From: Apodospora peruviana
Taxonomy: Eukaryota; Ascomycota; Sordariomycetes; Sordariales; Lasiosphaeriaceae
Reading direction: 5' to 3'
NCBI GenBank assembly: GCA_033439685.1
Contig: JAUEDM010000005.1
Location: forward strand, 1,550,001 to 1,614,000
DNA: 64,000 nt
The notes beneath the pieces were generated by a model, which ran no database searches, was not told the DNA's origin, and was given only the letters and a program-made list of their open reading frames with translations. Shown here one piece after another: positions 30,503-41,376 of this stretch; the first letter of the stretch is position 1; every line of letters starts with the position of its first letter. The position numbers were made by a program, and so were the translations under genes.

Positions 30503-33500
30503 ATGCATCTCATCAAGCCTTCTTGGCTAAGCCATAGTGGTGAGTTTCCCGGTGCCAATGCAACCGACGACAGCCCCGTAGTGCGACGCTTAAACACTTC
30601 GCGCCGCGGACTGGAACTACTAAGACACTGACAATTCTTCGTGACGTGGTGTAGGCGAGCAGAAGGATTTCGAGGTCTACAGCTGTCATGTCTCCCCTGA
30701 TGGCAAGAGACTGGCTACGGCCGGTGGAGGTTTGTCTATGCAATCAATACGCCCCCTCAATTGTCCTGTCGTTGTTGACCAGGAGTAGATGGCCATGTCC
30801 GCCTCTGGTCGACCGAGTCCATCTACAACGCTGAGGACAAAACATATACGAAACCGCGCCAACTATGTCATATGAGCCACCACCTGGGAACGATACACTC
30901 TGTCCGCTTCTCGCCTAATGGCCGATACCTCGCATCCGGCGCCGACGACAAGCTCATATGCATATACCACCTCGAGAGCGGGCCCCCCTCACATACGGCA
31001 TCATTCGGTACGGATTTTCTGCTCGAGATATAACGATGGACTATAGTTGGCTAACTTTGGATGTAGGGACAAATGAGCCGCCGCCGGTAGAGAATTGGAA
31101 GACATACAAACGCCTCGTCGGCCACGAAAATGATGTTCAAGACCTCGCGTGGTCGTACGACAACTCCCTCCTGGTGTCGGTAGGCCTGGATTCCAAGGTT
31201 GTATGCTGGTCTGGGCACACTTTTGAGAAGTTAAAGGTCCTGGCGTTCCACCAGAGCCACGTCAAGGGCATTACGTTCGATCCAGCCAACAAGTTCTTTG
31301 CTACTGCGAGCGACGACCGGACGATCAAGATCTTCCGCTTCACATCACCACCCCCCAATGCTACTCAGCACGACATGGTCAACAACTTTGTTCTCGAGAC
31401 TACGATCAGTGCGCCCTTTAAGAGCTCACCCCTAACGACGTATTTCCGGAGGTGCAGCTGGTCGCCAGACGGCAACCATATTGCGGCGGCGAATGCCGTG
31501 AATGGTCCGGTGAACAGTGTTGCCATCATCGAGCGGACGCGATGGGACAGCGAGATCAACCTGATTGGTCATGAGGGTCCAACCGAAGTCTGCATGTTCT
31601 CACCTCGTCTGTTCTACACAAAGAAACCCGCCGAGAAAGACCTCGCAAATGGGCACAGCTCTTCCGGACTTGTCACCGTTATTGCGTCTGCTGGGCAGGA
31701 CAAGACTCTGAGCATATGGAACACGAACACTTCCAGACCGTTGGTCATTCTTCAAGACGTAGCTTCGAAGGCGATATCGGATCTAGCGTGGACGCCGGAC
31801 GGGCAGACATTATTTGCTCCGAGTCTTGATGGCGGCATCGTCGCCGTTAAGTTTGAGGTTGGCGAGCTGGGCTGGGTCGCCAAAGCCGAGGAAAATGACA
31901 AGGCGTTGCAGAAATATGGTGGGTCGAGGAAAGGCATGGGCCTTGCCGAGGATGTTGAGGGCCTCAATCTGGAGAACCTCAGTAAAGAGGGAGAGCTGCG
32001 GGGAGCTGAGTCTAGGATGGGTGCATTAATGGGCGATTTTCAACCTGCCTCCTCAAAAGCAACTGAGGTCACGACGAACGGTGTCAAGACATCGACGACA
32101 TCGACGCCCAAAATTGGGGAAACGAATGGCACAACTGCAGAACCCGCCAAGGAAAAAGCGACAACCGCCGAGGAGACTGCTGATCAGACCGCTCGCCGGA
32201 TTGAGGAATTGAAGTCTAGGGTAACAATCACCAAGGACGGCAAGAAGAGGATAACGCCCTTGCTTGTTTCCTCCTCAGGGACAGGTCAATCATCGTTGCC
32301 GCAGTCGCAGCTGGTGGGCGCAGGATTCGCGAAGCCAGCACGGCTCGACACCCCACAGACGGTATTAGATTTGTCGAGACCGTTCGAGGGGCTGCCCAGG
32401 GGCGGGATAGCAGCTATGCTTCTGGGAAATAAACGGAAAGCAGTCGCCGTAGACGGGGATGAGGATGACGAACATGCAAGTAAGCGGCCGGCGACTGGTA
32501 CTGGTCCTGTGCCTATCATGGTCAACGGGACTGACGGGTTGGAACCTGCTGCCCTCACGACTCCGATCCACGGTGTTGTTCCAACACCTGAGTTTTTACG
32601 GCCAGCCGTAATCAGCCCGGCGATTTCTGTCTCCCAAGTGAGGCTGGCAGTTCCCAAGATAAGGTCGCATATCCTCAGGCCGCTCGAAAAGGGTGTCCTG
32701 AAGGACGAAACCAGTCTGGAAGAGGCATCCAAGGTGCCCGAAAATATTGTCCTGGAGGCCAAAAATCCTGCACAGATCCGCGAGCCGTCCCATATCATGG
32801 CCACCAAGCGCGGTGCCCAGATATGGCAAGACTTCTTGCCTCGGGCTATCATCTCGGTGACCGGCAACAAGAACTTTTGGGCTGCGGCGTGCGAAGACGG
32901 GTCCATTCACATCTGGACGCCGGCGGGCCGCAGGCTGATGAATGCGATCATATTGGAGTCCCAGCCGGTCATCATCGAGGCAAGAGAACACTGGTTGCTC
33001 TGCGTCACGTCGGTCGGGTTGTGCCATGTTTTCAACGTCAAGGGCATGTCGGCGGCCCATCCGCCCGTCTCGCTCGCCCCTATCCTCGACATCGCGATGA
33101 CGTCGTTGTCGCCTCACGGCGCGACTGCTGCGCCTGGGGTTACGTCGGCCCACCTCAACAGTGTCGGGAACATTGTTGTCACGCTGAGTAACGGCGACGG
33201 TTTCTATTATTCGCCCAGCATGTACGCGTGGCAGCGCCTGTCGGAGTCGTGGTGGGCTGTTGGGAGTCAGTACTGGAACAGCAACGATTCGTCGATCAGT
33301 GCGTTGCAGACGACCGCCGTGGGACCTGTGACTGGCCCGAAGAAGAGCAGCGCCTCCGGGGGAGAGACGGCCGCCGGTGGTGGTGGAGTTGGAACTAACG
33401 TGTCGGCTGGGATCATTCCATTCTTGGAGCGGCACACCACGACCGAGTTTCTGCTCAAGGGGCGAGCATATACGCTCCAGCGCCTGATCAAGACGCTGCT

Positions 33501-33701
33501 GGCTAGGGACAGTTACGAAGGGTTCGAGAGCAGCGTGAGCATTGCGCACCTGGAGAATCGTATTGCAGGTGCGTTGGCGCTGGGCTCGAAGGATGAGTTC
33601 CGGCTGTATCTGTTTATGTACGCCAAGCGTATTGGTGCTGAGGGGCTCAAGACGAAAGTAGAAGAGCTGCTGAATAGTTTGATTGGTGGGATTTTGCAGG
33701 A

Positions 33702-33737
<36 letters not shown>

Positions 33738-34030
33738 GAAAGGGGATTTGAGGGTGGCGTCGGTCGATGAGGGTAGGGGTTGGTTTAGTGAGGAGGAGGT
33801 GCTTTGCGGGTGGGATCGCAAGGACCTTTTGAGAGGTGTTGTGTTGATCTTAGGTACGTTTACCGTTCGTGAATTATTGGGCTACTTTTTACTGACAATC
33901 TTTGGGGGTGGTAGGCAAATTCCGGGATTTACAGAGGTTAACTGTCCAGTATGGCCGTATCCTGGACTTGACTGCCGGGGATGAGAATGGGACTGGTGAG
34001 AATGAGAGCAGTATGGATCTGGAGGATTGA
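30503..34030 (+). CDS. hir1: HIR1/HIRA histone H3-H4 chaperone complex subunit
   Basis: A WD40 subunit of the HIR complex, which deposits H3-H4 independently of replication and represses histone genes in the nucleus. Five exons: 30503-30539, 30655-30729, 30789-31007, 31067-33853 and 33915-34030, giving 1077 residues, the usual length. The start reads MHLIKPSWLSHSGEQKDFEV. N-terminal WD repeats follow (HLGTIHSVRFSPNGRYLASG; GHENDVQDLAWSYDNSLLVS). The B-domain-like KDGKKRITPLLVSS at about 497-510 is the segment that binds Asf1 in HIRA proteins. The C-terminal HIRA domain region includes ITGNKNFW-like SVTGNKNFWAAACEDGSIHIW. A (ACT)11ACG microsatellite encodes 12 threonines near the C-terminus. 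The 1-nt-phase splices are all consistent. Confident assignment. Confidence 0.95.
33703..33738 (+). repeat. ACT trinucleotide microsatellite (poly-Thr) in hir1
   Basis: Eleven ACT units followed by ACG, in frame, encode twelve threonines in the C-terminal part of HIR1. Length changes would keep the frame. Confidence 0.9.
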
Positions 34031-35349
34031 TCTTAAGTTGGTGGATAGCTTAAAGACTCGATGAGATGGAAATGGATGGATCTGATCTGGTTGAAATGCG
34101 GCTCGCAAGATGCATCAACTTCAAAACATCAACCTCAAAAAAGGGTGTTTCTTTTTGACTTTGGGGCGGCTTCCGGCGGGAGGAGTAAATTGGCGTATTG
34201 GCGGTGGTGGCTTTCCTTATTCAAAGGTACTGTTTGTTTCTGTGAAGGTGGACTCGTGAGGTACGGTGGCCGTGGGAGCAGCAATGAGAGAGCTAGCTCG
34301 TGTAAACATTGTTTTTAACTGTGTATCTCTAGAAAGGCGGTTCTTGTTTTGTCAATTTTATATCCATGACGGGGCTATATCGAATGGTGTTTTCTGCTCG
34401 GACCAAAAGTCGCTGAAGCTTCTTCTTCTCTCCTGCCTGTCTCCCAAGACCGGCTTTCATCAGCTGACAAACAATGGGCTGTTTGCGTCAGTTCACTACA
34501 TCATGATATGCATGCAGATGGTTGGTTGGGTTGGGGTTAGATCGGATTGACTCGCATATAAGAGTCATCATGTACATGTAAGTGGCTCATCCGGTTCGCA
34601 CCACACCTAGACTCTCGGGCTACCAGTAGGCTCTCGGATCGGGGCCGCTCGCTCGGCTTGAGTCGTGTCTTGAGTTTTAGCCCAAGCTGATCTTTGTATT
34701 GGGCCCGGAGGACCGTAAGGCTGGCGGCAAGCTAATTTTGTCTCGACTTCCAAGCCGAAGGTTGTGATTTGTCATCAGGTAAAGTGCATGGATGCACCTA
34801 AGCGGTCTTGTGAACACTTCCACATGCACAGCGAGAGCGAGAGTACCTAAGGTAGGTTGTTTGTTAGTGCTAGCTAGGCTGCTTATAGAAGACCGAATCA
34901 CAGGCTCACATTGGTTCCGAGAGATGGGCGGGAATGGTACTGATTCGTGATGTTGAAGATGATCCCATGTGGAAGAGGACGACTAGAGGTAGACAGAACT
35001 GCCTGCTCACTCCGTCGGTCTTCCACGGGGTAACAAGATAAGATAGCTATCCAACGCGCACCAGATCAGGGCCCGGGAGCATTGCACAGACCCGGACTCC
35101 CCTCGGTCATCTTTGGCTCTGGTATTGGCTTCTTTATATATCCGTGTGAGATGCGCCAGACCTGGATCAACTGATCTTGTTCTTCCTTCTGACGCTCTAT
35201 TACCACCACACTCATCCGATTATTGTTTCTCTGCCAATCAAAAGCATTCCCTCTCCTTCACCCATTCATTCACACTCACTCTTCCCATCGCTGCCCCATC
35301 TGCCAAGGAGCACAGATCAACACCCAAAGGCATTCAAGACACAGCAAAG
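34031..35349. other. Intergenic, no supported gene
   Basis: The 3' flank of hir1 and the 5' flank of the next gene. GTACCTAAGGTAGGTTG lies near 34841-34858. The last about 120 bp are CA/CT-rich and look like a 5' UTR leading to ATG 35350. Confidence 0.4.
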
Positions 35350-37073
35350 ATGGTGAGCAAAAACACGCTCCGTCGGAAACCACACGTTGGCCCCATGGAG
35401 GTGGTGCTTGAGGCGTGGTGCTACGCCGAGCCGGAGAGGGTAGAATACTACCACTCTGCCTTCGCTCGCTTCCTTGACAGTCAGACGACATTGACTCCGG
35501 AGACTCAGCACGAGGCGAGATGGTCCGTCACCCAGGCTCCCCGACTGCCCGAGCAGCGGGCAGAGAAGGAAATCCTGAAAGATGGCATGTCCTATGTCGG
35601 TCTCGAGGTCAGTTCCGAGTCGTGAGATCCAGAGCCCCAGAGAAAGGACGAAAGCAGATGCTGACATTGCGTACCCATGAAGTTCTTGTTGAAGACTCTA
35701 GGCACCCAAACACCCGAGAGCAGCAAGCCCAAGGTCAACATGTTCGACGATATCTACAACTTTGTCAAGCCTCTGATGATGAAGCACCCGTTGGACGTCC
35801 ATTTCGTGTGGTGGAGGCTTCAAGACCGAGCTGCACCCCACGTATCCGAGATGAGGCTGTATGTACCTTATCTACCCTCGTAGTAGCCTTGATCGTCCGT
35901 GTGACTTGCTGATTGAAGAACTTCTCACAAAGAGTTACTCTCCCGCCGCCAGCAGACCCGTCGAAGCTGCCAGCCCAGCAGATTGAGCAGTTCTTAAGCA
36001 AGGTAAGTCGTTGATATATATCTGCCTAGGTCAACAAACGACAAGCTAACAGGGAGAAGCTGGTCCATACCAAGAATGGACACAGAAACAAGAAGCAATG
36101 CAAAGTCAAGAAGCAACGCAAAGACGCCGACGTCCTTAAGGTCATCGATTCTCTGCTGTGCAGCCAGGAGCACTTCCACGATCTGCTATCGAAGTTGGTG
36201 TCTGATCTCGCAGTCAAAGAAGGTAAAGCTTCTTCCCTTGTCCATTTCCATGGGGGCCTCGTAGAACTAACTCGGCTCGTTGTTGCTACTTGCATAGAAA
36301 AGATGGTTAAAAACATGGACGAGTCCATCCAAGAACACGTTGGGAAGGTCATTGAGAACTGCATCGATGCCATGGAGAACATCGACAAGTCCTTCACCAA
36401 GCTGGTCGCACTGTTTGAGCAACACGTTGGCTGTGTCTCACCCACCGCATCCGTTACTGTTGTCCAATGGAACCTCTTCCGCTTTCTCCTGAAAATGTTC
36501 TCCTCCTCCAACAAGACCTCGCCATCGCGAACGATTGAGATTCCAGGACTGCAGCAGATTATGAATGACGCTCGTCGCGATCTCGTCTGCATGCAAAGGC
36601 GGACGCCCGCCCTGGCGGCGCACATTCGTCTGCGTGACGACAAAACCTGCCGAGAGTTTAAGCGCATCTGCGATCTAGCCGCTCCGGGTCCCGAGAAGTT
36701 TGGGTTGGTTTCAAAGCTGGGCATCGAGCCCGAGTTTCTCGATCCAACGGAGAAGACGCACAGAAAGGTGCAGATACGTACACTGAAGAGTGCGATGGAT
36801 TACTACGAGACGAGCTACTCGGATACACTTGAGGCTATGGAGGGACTGTATAAACAGTTTGGTAAGCCACAACCGGCTGTGCAGGAGGAGAAGGCGGAGG
36901 CAGACCCTGGTTCTGCTTCTGCGGGCGAGAAGAAGGGGCTCAAGGGGTTTCTGGCCAAGATGAGACCAACCTCATCTGGCTCGTCCATGACGACATATTC
37001 TGACGAAAAGAAGAAGCTTTTGGGAGAGGAGGAGTGGAGCGAGAAATTCTCAGTACACCACATTAGAGGGTAG
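35350..37073 (+). CDS. Unrecognised multi-exon protein, probably helical
   Basis: Best model: exons 35350-35607, 35683-35858, 35933-36002, 36057-36222 and 36298-37073, about 481 residues. It starts MVSKNTLRRKPHVGPMEVVL and ends in EEWSEKFSVHHIRG. I do not recognise a family. The C-terminal 260 residues are rich in amphipathic helices (KMVKNMDESIQEHVGKVIEN; QIRTLKSAMDYYETSYSDTL), then a Lys/Glu-rich tail. The boundary between exons 3 and 4 is uncertain: donor GTAAGT at 36003 is clear, but a 27-bp intron (acceptor 36029), a 54-bp intron (acceptor 36056, after branch-like GCTAAC) or skipping of exon 3 (35859-36052) all keep frame. The last intron (36223-36297, 75 bp) also lacks stops, so retention is silent to the frame. 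Confidence 0.6.
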
Positions 37074-37572
37074 GGTTAACCAGTCATGACGGATGGCTAG
37101 ACATTTTACCATCAACTTGCGGTTCTATTTTAGTTGCCAAGTGATGATTTTTACATAAGTAGGTATCTAGTTGCAAACAAACAGAAAATTCATTTCACCG
37201 CTTTTGCTGTATTATCGTTCTTTTTGACCGTCGTTAACAAGGCTGTCGACTCACTCTCCTGCCCATAAAGACTGCTTGACAGGGCACCGGACAGGCCGAC
37301 GACAAGAGTCTACCATGGCCAGGCCATTGCTATGTTCCATTAAAACGTTTGAGGTGATAATTTATTTCGAAAGGCAGACAGGCACGCAGGTCATGTCCAA
37401 AATAAGTGGGCGAATCACACTACGACGACAACATCATCCATTTTACACCATATTTGAACGTGTACTATATCTGGCGGTAGAGAGCTGCTCGATTGCCAAG
37501 ACAAATGTTCGTGGGTTGACGTGTGCCATTTATCAGAAGCACAAATTGAAGGAGAGAGCATCCAATAATATT
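37074..37572. other. Intergenic, nothing seen
   Basis: The 3' flank of the unrecognised gene and the 5' flank of tRNA-Pro. Short ORFs only. Confidence 0.4.
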
Positions 37573-37677
37573 GGCTCAATGGTCTAGTCGTATGATTCGC
37601 GCTTCGGGAATACTCCCTCACCTAAAATAGGTGATCAAAGATGTGCGAGGTCCCGGGTTCAAATCCCGGTTGAGCCC
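37573..37677 (+). tRNA. tRNA-Pro(CGG) with intron
   Basis: Acceptor GGCTCAA pairs with TTGAGCC. The D arm (GTCTAGTCGTATGAT), the anticodon loop TTCGGG-T with CGG at 37605-37607, and the T arm CCGGG-TTCAAAT-CCCGG are all standard. A 33-nt intron (37609-37641) follows position 37, the usual place, and contains a perfect hairpin TCACCT-AAAAT-AGGTGA. The anticodon stem has one G-T wobble. Internal A and B boxes are normal. Confidence 0.95.
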
Positions 37678-37682
37678 ATTCC

Positions 37683-37690
37683 TTTTTTTT
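37683..37690 (+). terminator. RNA polymerase III terminator of tRNA-Pro
   Basis: A run of eight T starts five bases after the discriminator base of the tRNA. Confidence 0.85.
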
Positions 37691-38419
37691 GCTTTCTTGT
37701 AGGAGTCCATTTGATTGAGTTCATTTACTTTTTTCATGGATTTTTATTTTTCGTTCGCCATTTGTTATTATTTAGAGTTATGTGGTACGTAGAGACGTTT
37801 AGCTTGTTGTTAACAATCCCCCCAATTACGATAAATTAATACACTGACGTGATATTATACTTGCTTCCCTATCTCTTATCAGGTTGGTAAACGATTTGTT
37901 TCTACTAAATCGGCAACATCCATTAGATCTTTATATCTGGCCTGGCTTCCTTGAAAGTGTCCAGGTACCTACCTAGGTACGTATGTTTATTAACACATGG
38001 TCCTGTGACTCACTCAAGCCAGGATAACCGATCAAGTTGCAATAGAACCGTGATATCAGTGAGTATTGCTATGAAGACTCCCAGTGCTAGCTAGCATGGG
38101 AAAATCGTTGAAAATGAGATGGAGAGGAACGAACTGACAGCTTTCACGTTAAAGCCGGGGAAGTGCGGCTTGGGGAGGACAATGAGCCCTACGTGAGGGG
38201 ACGGGACGATGATTATTGGTTGATGAGGTTTGCCACGGGCATCAGCAATACAATGTCATCGAGTTGGCTTGGAACTACCTATCAGCCACCCGTGTCACCA
38301 TAGGAGAATCGTGAGGCAGTATCCCGACTTTGATTGTCCTCAACTCTCTCATCCCCGCATTCAAGCAAGCCTCATTCAAGCGGGCAAGGACAAAAACACA
38401 ACTTGACTGACATTTTCAG
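37691..38419. other. Intergenic, nothing seen
   Basis: AT-rich sequence. AGGTACCTACCTAGGTACGT lies near 37963-37982. If the phosphatase relic once had 5' exons they are not recognisable here. Confidence 0.4.
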
Positions 38420-38830
38420 CAGGCCTGTTCCTCGGGCCGTTGGTCAGGAACGAGTACTTTATGAAGAACACGCTTTTAGTCATAACGTTTGACGAGAATG
38501 AGGAATATACCATCCCCAACAGTAACCTACCTCACCAAATTCCAGCGTAAGTATATGAGGTGTGTGAATACTAACGTGGTGTTAAGGGGTGTACACGGGA
38601 CTTCTCGGCGGCGCCATCGACAGCAAGCTGCACGGCACCACGGACGACATATACTACAACATTTACTCGACCCTGTCTACCGTCGAGACCAACTGGGACC
38701 TGTCCTCGCTCGGCCAGTGGGACTGTGGCGCCAACGTGTTCCTCGTCGTGGCCGACAAGATTGGTACCGGAACACCAACGTCTCAGTGGAAGGTTTGTAC
38801 TGGAACGTGTCGTACCCCGGGTATCCGTAG
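38420..38830 (+). pseudogene. Remnant of a fungal acid phosphatase (phosphoesterase family)
   Basis: Only the C-terminal part of a phosphate-repressible acid phosphatase is present. The frame from 38422 reads GLFLGPLVRNEYFMKNTLLV, then ITFDENEEYTIPN. A good 65-bp intron (38522-38586, GTAACC...CTAAC...TAAG) joins this to RVYTGLLGGAIDSKLHGTTD, DIYYNIYSTLSTVETNWDLS and GANVFLVVADKIG. These are the family's LTFDE, TTDxxYY and STVExNWDL blocks. After about 38760 the homologous ending (WNVSYPGY) is in a different frame, so one base change of length has broken the C-terminus. The N-terminal two thirds are missing and no start is available. A pseudogene is the simplest reading; a sequencing error could explain the frameshift but not the missing exons. 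Confidence 0.75.
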
Positions 38831-39465
38831 GACTTGAGGGACTGGGATTTATGCAGCTGCGTGTTTGCTTCCTTATTTGCCGACCACCGGAACATCCAGT
38901 CGCCATACGGTACCTAGGGTAAGCATCTCCGCCACCAATGACATATTGTCCTACGAAGTGTAATACACGTACTGTGGGTGATTCATACCAAGGTTCGTTA
39001 AGTAGCGTATTTCTACCGGCCTCAACATTTTAAAGACAGCCCCCAATCAATCAATCAGGGTATTTCGTTTTGTACTTCTTTGCAGCAGTTGGTGTCTTGG
39101 CAGATCGTCGCACTCGCTAATGTAGTGGTCCCGAATGGCGAATAGGGGGTGAGGGACGGATTTTGAACCCTGTCACTTGGACGTCGAATGGCCCCTTTAC
39201 GGGTATTACACGGAACATTTATCGATCATGTGGAATCGTGGATTGGGGAAGGGGGGATATATGAGTTGGGTCCAACAACTCTAACGAAGGGTTTCCTGGA
39301 GTACAAGACCGTCATCACTTTATCAATTCCTGTGACGTGTTTCTCAATGCAGAAAACAGCTCTCGTCGTTTACCATTGCATGTCCCCCTGTTAAACATCA
39401 ACAACGTCCTTCTACTCATTGTCACGTGTCATCATTAAACATCTCGACCGACTGCCTCCCCTCAA
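38831..39465. other. Intergenic, 5' flank of the DUF829-like gene
   Basis: No gene is seen between the phosphatase relic and ATG 39466. Confidence 0.4.
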
Positions 39466-40611
39466 ATGACATCAATTGGCCCCAAACTCAACGAGTTAGG
39501 CAAAGGCTTCCAAGACAAAGGCAACAACATCTTCTTCCACCCTGGAGATGCATCATCATCCCTGCTATCTTCCGACAATGGTCCTTCGTTGATAGTCCTG
39601 TGCACCTGGCTAGGCGGCGCCAGCACTCGGCGAGTAGCCAAGTACACGACCGGCTACCGGCGCCAATTTCCTGGGTCGCCGATCCTGCTCATCCGCACCG
39701 TCATCCTCGATTTTACCGTCCGTTCCTTCGCGACGGTACGCAGTAACCTGGCTCCTGCCCGGGCGGTGGTGAGGGAGGTGCTGGGCGAAGCTTATCATCG
39801 GCATTATCAGACCGATGGAGAAGGAGTAGGGGTGCTGCTGCACATCTTTTCCAACGGGGGTGCAAACATGGCTATTCAGTTGGCTATTTCGCTTCAGCAG
39901 GAAGAAACACCTGTCGTCTCTGGTAATGCCAATAAAGAAAGCAGCAAGCTGTGGACCGGCCAGAAATTGCCCCTCAAACAAATAATTCACGACTGCTCCC
40001 CAGGCAGCGCCTCCTTCCGCAAGTTCTACGACGCCGCCGTTCTTTCGGTTCCGCAATCGTTTTCGTCTCACCCGATTCTTCACGCTGCGTCTCAAGCAGC
40101 GGTTGTCTTGCCAACCATCATGACAGTTGTTACACTTCAGACCACGGGGGCGATGAAATCTGTCGACGACTTGCGGTCGGATCTGCTCGATGGGAATCTC
40201 TTTGATGAGAATGCGACACGATTGTATATGTACTCTAAAGAGGATACGATGGTGGATGTCCAAGATGTAGAGACGCATGCTGAGGAGGCGAGACGGCGGT
40301 TTGAGGGCCAGGGTAAAAAGGGAAGGGTCAGGATGGAGATGTTTGAGTGGGCTAAGCACTGCTCGCTTGTTATGGAGGATGAGCCGAGGTATTGGGGGTT
40401 GATAAGGGAGGTCTGGGATGAGGATAGCGGTACGGGCCGAGGAGGACGCATGGAGAGGTTGGGTGATTTGGATGGTGGTAGTGCTGCTAACAGAGGACTG
40501 TCGTATTCTGGTGTAGAACGTGAAATTGTCGGACTCGGTGGGAGTGATGATGGTATTGTCGAGGTCAGAGAGGGAGAGAGTTCACCAGGTATACCCAAAA
40601 GCAAATTATGA
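39466..40611 (+). CDS. DUF829/TMEM53-like alpha/beta-hydrolase
   Basis: A single-exon ORF of 381 residues from ATG 39466. It matches the layout of the DUF829 (TMEM53, PaxU-like) family: an early strand SLIVLCTWLGGASTRRVAKY, the nucleophile-elbow-like LLHIFSNGGANMAIQL at about 125-140, then a long helical middle, RLYMYSKEDTMVDVQDV near 250 (candidate acid) and EWAKHCSLV near 295 (candidate His). Members are membrane-associated in animals; in fungi, function is unknown apart from one found in an indole-diterpene cluster. The tail after about 310 is Gly/Glu-rich and probably disordered. No secondary-metabolite genes are nearby, so a cluster role is not supported here. Confidence 0.8.
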   Translation: MTSIGPKLNELGKGFQDKGNNIFFHPGDASSSLLSSDNGPSLIVLCTWLGGASTRRVAKYTTGYRRQFPGSPILLIRTVILDFTVRSFATVRSNLAPARAVVREVLGEAYHRHYQTDGEGVGVLLHIFSNGGANMAIQLAISLQQEETPVVSGNANKESSKLWTGQKLPLKQIIHDCSPGSASFRKFYDAAVLSVPQSFSSHPILHAASQAAVVLPTIMTVVTLQTTGAMKSVDDLRSDLLDGNLFDENATRLYMYSKEDTMVDVQDVETHAEEARRRFEGQGKKGRVRMEMFEWAKHCSLVMEDEPRYWGLIREVWDEDSGTGRGGRMERLGDLDGGSAANRGLSYSGVEREIVGLGGSDDGIVEVREGESSPGIPKSKL

Positions 40612-41376
40612 ATGCCATTTCGGCATTCTGAGAATCTAGAGATACAATTTCAACACAGAGTACCTAGTCTTTGCTGTTCCACCACATCGCGCCCTGAATG
40701 TACCCTGTATAATGGGTAAATAAAACCTCCCAGGCCAGTATATGCAAGAAAAAACTCGACAACAGGCATCTGTAGAGAGGTTGCTGCAAACAACCTGCAA
40801 TAACTCACAGGGTTGTTTTTATCAGGGTTGTTTTTATTCTGCTTGCATCAGAGTACGTCTGGTTCATTACAGTAATCCGTACGGCTCGTAAAAATACCGC
40901 AGTGTGAATCCGGGGGTGGGTCTTACCACAGCTCGCGCAGCGAATCAATGCACATCCGATCGCCCAATTAGGAAACATCTCAGCACACCAAGACCCATCA
41001 TTTCTTCAGTGTACGGAGTATGGTGTGTTAATACCGCTTTATTCAGTACAGATGACCGTTCATCCCTAGGATAGGACGAAAGAAGACCGCAACCCAGCAG
41101 CCGTATCAGCTGGATGCAATGCTTTTTCTCCACTGAGTTCCCTTCTCCCAAGCCCTGAATCTTTCTTTCCTAGTTCCAAGAATTTACAAGACTCGCAGCT
41201 TCTGGCAACGGGCAGATATCCTTTGCACTATATACGAGGTAAAGTATGTACGGGTTAAAATATGTACGGGAAGAAGATATATACGGATCATTAATCCCAC
41301 GAACCACCAGACACTTCATACAGGCCAGGTGTCAGACTCCAATATCCTTACCATATCTCAAACTCCAGTGCTCATC
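40612..41376. other. Convergent intergenic region
   Basis: The 3' flanks of the DUF829-like gene (+) and the xyloglucanase gene (-). A direct repeat CAGGGTTGTTTTTAT occurs twice in tandem at about 40809-40838. No gene is seen. Confidence 0.45.

Noticed and set aside
32596..33549. 317-codon open frame on the minus strand
   Set aside because: It lies wholly antisense to the HIR1 coding exon, has no recognisable motif, and its composition (Arg/His/Asp-rich) is what the complementary strand of GC-biased codons gives.
39610..40359. 249-codon minus-strand frame
   Set aside because: It is antisense to the DUF829-like gene and has no domain; the plus-strand frame carries the hydrolase motifs.
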